A stretch of 64,000 nucleotides of DNA from Harmonia axyridis (lineage: Eukaryota > Arthropoda > Insecta > Coleoptera > Coccinellidae): positions 43,821,812-43,885,811 of the forward strand of contig NC_059502.1 of assembly GCF_914767665.1 (NCBI RefSeq). The letters are read 5' to 3'. A program made the position numbers and the translations under genes. The notes beneath the pieces are model-generated. The model did no database searches and was not told where the DNA came from. It was given only the letters and a program-made list of their open reading frames with translations. Of this stretch, positions 61,817 to 64,000 are shown one piece after another; position 1 is the stretch's first letter; each line of letters opens with the position of its first letter.

Positions 61817-63054
61817 CGAACTTTGTATAAATGTAAAATTTTGTTTGTTTTTTTTTGAAGAGATTTCTTTTCCTAAAACTTAAATTAAATTTTTGCAAGA
61901 ACTACTATCTCAGAAGGAAAAAAAGATCGTCTTCGTGAAAATTCCAATCAACCATAAACAGTATTAGCTATTTCAGGACTTTGGACTCTTTATTCCTTTT
62001 TCTTTGCTCTTGAAATCAGGTGAATTTCGCTCAATGTAATAAAAAAAAACTTGACCAAACTTTATAATTTCCCCCTGTGTTCAGCGGCGCTACGTTCTCC
62101 TACTTCTGTAACCTAGATAAATGAGGATATTTTGGAAGATCGTACTTCATGCACTCGAATCATGTAATTTTTTTTTGTTTCACAAAAATCACAAATATAC
62201 CAGTCATGAACTCTGAATTAACCTATATCTATAATGACCCAAAACAAAACACTCATTAATTTCCGTTTTATAACCTATTATTCCTTTTCCTGGGTCAGAA
62301 CAATTTTTTTGGAGAATTCTCGTCTCTGACTACTATAAAATTTCTTTTTTCTATTGGTCCTCTAATTCACTTGAAAATCAAAACTTAGTTGAATAATTAC
62401 TCAAAAAAAAGTTCTGTCCAAGGTCAGATTGGATTTCTTTAAATTTTATTATCCTGGATATTAGACATGTGAACTCAGAATATATTGAATTTCTCTCTTA
62501 CTACAGTTAAAGGTCTGTGCTTGTAATTTACATCTGGTGTACGCTAGTAGTTTCGATTGTCTGGGATACCAACTATTCAATGGCATAGGCCTCGATTTGG
62601 TAACATTTTGGATGTTCCACCATTCACTAATGTAAATGCCTAAAACCTCTAGAATTTGCTTCTGAATAAGGATTGGTCAAGTCTATTCAATTCTTTTACA
62701 TTTTTAGACCTCAGATTTAAAAGAATAGAAAAATTCGTCGTTTCGCAATTCAGAATCAAACAATAATTGACCAATGAAATAGAGTAATGTCTAGAAATGA
62801 CAATGCATATGAAATATGAAAGCAAGGTTTCAAATGAATAAACTCTGCAATCGATTGAAAAGACGGCATTAAATTTCGAATGTGGAATCTTATATTGTTA
62901 TTATAGAACTCTTTATTGCTAAATTCATATGTTAGAATCTTATATTCAATTTTTATATTTTTTTATTTATAAAATCCCAATTCTATTCATGTTTCTTTGG
63001 ACGAATACCAGTTTCTACTATGAAATGAATAATTACAATTCAATTGTATCTATG
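61817..63054. other. Unique AT-rich spacer, nothing recognised
   Basis: About 1.2 kb of non-repetitive AT-rich sequence between the pseudogene 3' end and satellite A. I see no open frame with protein-like features, no RNA gene, no terminal inverted repeats and no satellite unit in either orientation. Confidence 0.6.
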
Positions 63055-64000
63055 AGGGACTGTTCTTATTCCCTTCTTTTTGTTTAATCAACAATTATCC
63101 AAGTAAGCCATTCTACATTGTTGATTTTCTTGGACTAGGATGTCACGCAGCTAGCTATAATCTCCAATGTGGTAAGGTCAATTGCTGCTGTAACCACAAT
63201 TGGACGGCTGACTTCTGTTGTTGATTTCATTTGTTTGTTATTTCTTTCAATGTTTCTCATTCTAACACTTCTCATCGTATTGCACAGGGACGAAAGCTTG
63301 ACACACGTGTCTATGGAAACCACATTGGTATAAGGGACTGTTCTTATTCCCTTCTTTCTGTAAAATGATCAATTATCCAAGTAAGTCATTCCACATTGTT
63401 GATTTTCTTGGACTAGGATGTCACGCAGCTAGCTATAATCTCCAATGTGGTAAGGTCAATTGCTGCTGTAACCACAATTGGACGGCTGACTTCTGTTGTT
63501 GATTTCATTTGTTTGTTATTTCCTTCAATGTTTCTCATTCTAACACTTCCCATCGTATTGCACAGGGACGAAAGCTTGACACGCGTGTCTAAGGAAACCA
63601 CTTTGGTATAAGGGACTGTTCTTATTCCCTTCTTTTTGTTTAATGAACAATTATCCAAGTAAGCCATTCCACATTGTTGATTTTCTTGGACTCGGATGTC
63701 ACGAAGGTAGCTAGAATCTCCCACGTGGTAAGGTCAATTGCTGCTGTAACCACAAATGCACGACTGACTTCTGTTGTTGATTTCATTTGTTTGTTTTTTC
63801 CTTCTATGTTTCTCATTCTTACACTTTTCATCGTATTGCACAGGGACGAAAGCTTGACACACGTGTCTATGGAAACCACATTCGTATAAGGGACTGTTCT
63901 TACTTCATTCTTTCTGTATAATGATCAATTATCCAAGTAAGTCATTCCACATTGTTGATTTTCTTGGACTCGGATGTCACGCAGGTAGCTATAATCTCCC
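63055..64000 (+). repeat. Satellite A tandem array, right block
   Basis: Monomers begin at 63056, 63334, 63612 and 63890, spaced exactly 278 bp, in the same orientation as the left block. The first two share private changes not seen on the left: GGACTAGGATG, GCAGCTAGC, CCAATGTGG (losing palindrome 1) and AATTGGACGGC. The third and fourth return to the common type. The array continues beyond the window. Confidence 0.96.

Noticed and set aside
61656..61883. 75-codon open frame after the pseudogene
   Set aside because: It lies in the 3' UTR, contains the poly(A) signals and a TATATA-rich low-complexity stretch, and has no protein-like features.

Overview
This is eukaryotic DNA, almost entirely satellite repeat, with one small island of unique sequence holding a broken gene. 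The broken gene has short GT-AG introns (80 and 198 bp), AT-rich flanks and AATAAA poly(A) signals, and it encodes a USP10-type deubiquitinase. An arthropod, probably an insect, fits best; the species cannot be fixed from sequence alone. There are no bacterial features, and the many short open frames in the arrays are by-products of near-identical repeats.

Layout. (1) 1-9025: satellite A, a 278-bp monomer in head-to-tail tandem, organised into higher-order units of 7 monomers (1,946 bp) with 5- and 6-monomer variants. (2) 9025-58343: satellite B on the + strand, about 220 units. The basic unit is 178 bp (or 187 bp with a 9-bp expansion). About 60 units are 330 bp because they carry a 152-bp insert. 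Units form modules of 330 + n x 178/187 bp (508, 686, 873, 1,060), and larger blocks of 1 to 3.4 kb are duplicated. (3) 58343-59497: the same satellite B in inverted orientation. (4) 59498-63054: unique island with a 5'-truncated, intron-containing USP10 pseudogene (59574-61624), poly(A) signals, and about 1.2 kb with nothing recognised. (5) 63055-64000: satellite A again, same orientation as on the left, with divergent edge monomers.

Most interesting observation. Most satellite B units carry a perfect heat shock element (four alternating nGAAn/nTTCn pentamers, 20 bp). It is followed within a few bases by CTCTCT (a GAGA-factor type motif) and, in one class of units, by TATAAAAA. This is the order of elements in a compact insect hsp promoter, repeated some 200 times in 50 kb. 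Some units extend the element to five, six or seven pentamers. The array may therefore be an HSF-binding, heat-inducible satellite, similar in concept to human satellite III in nuclear stress bodies. This is an inference from motifs; no expression data are available here.

Other points. The 152-bp insert carries, on the minus strand, a tRNA-like stretch with recognisable A and B boxes but no room for an anticodon arm. The USP10 copy has lost its catalytic cysteine (Arg codon), has a stop codon before the catalytic Asp region and has two apparent frameshifts, so it is a non-processed pseudogene. Satellite A carries two CACGTG-like palindromes per monomer at nearly half-period spacing.
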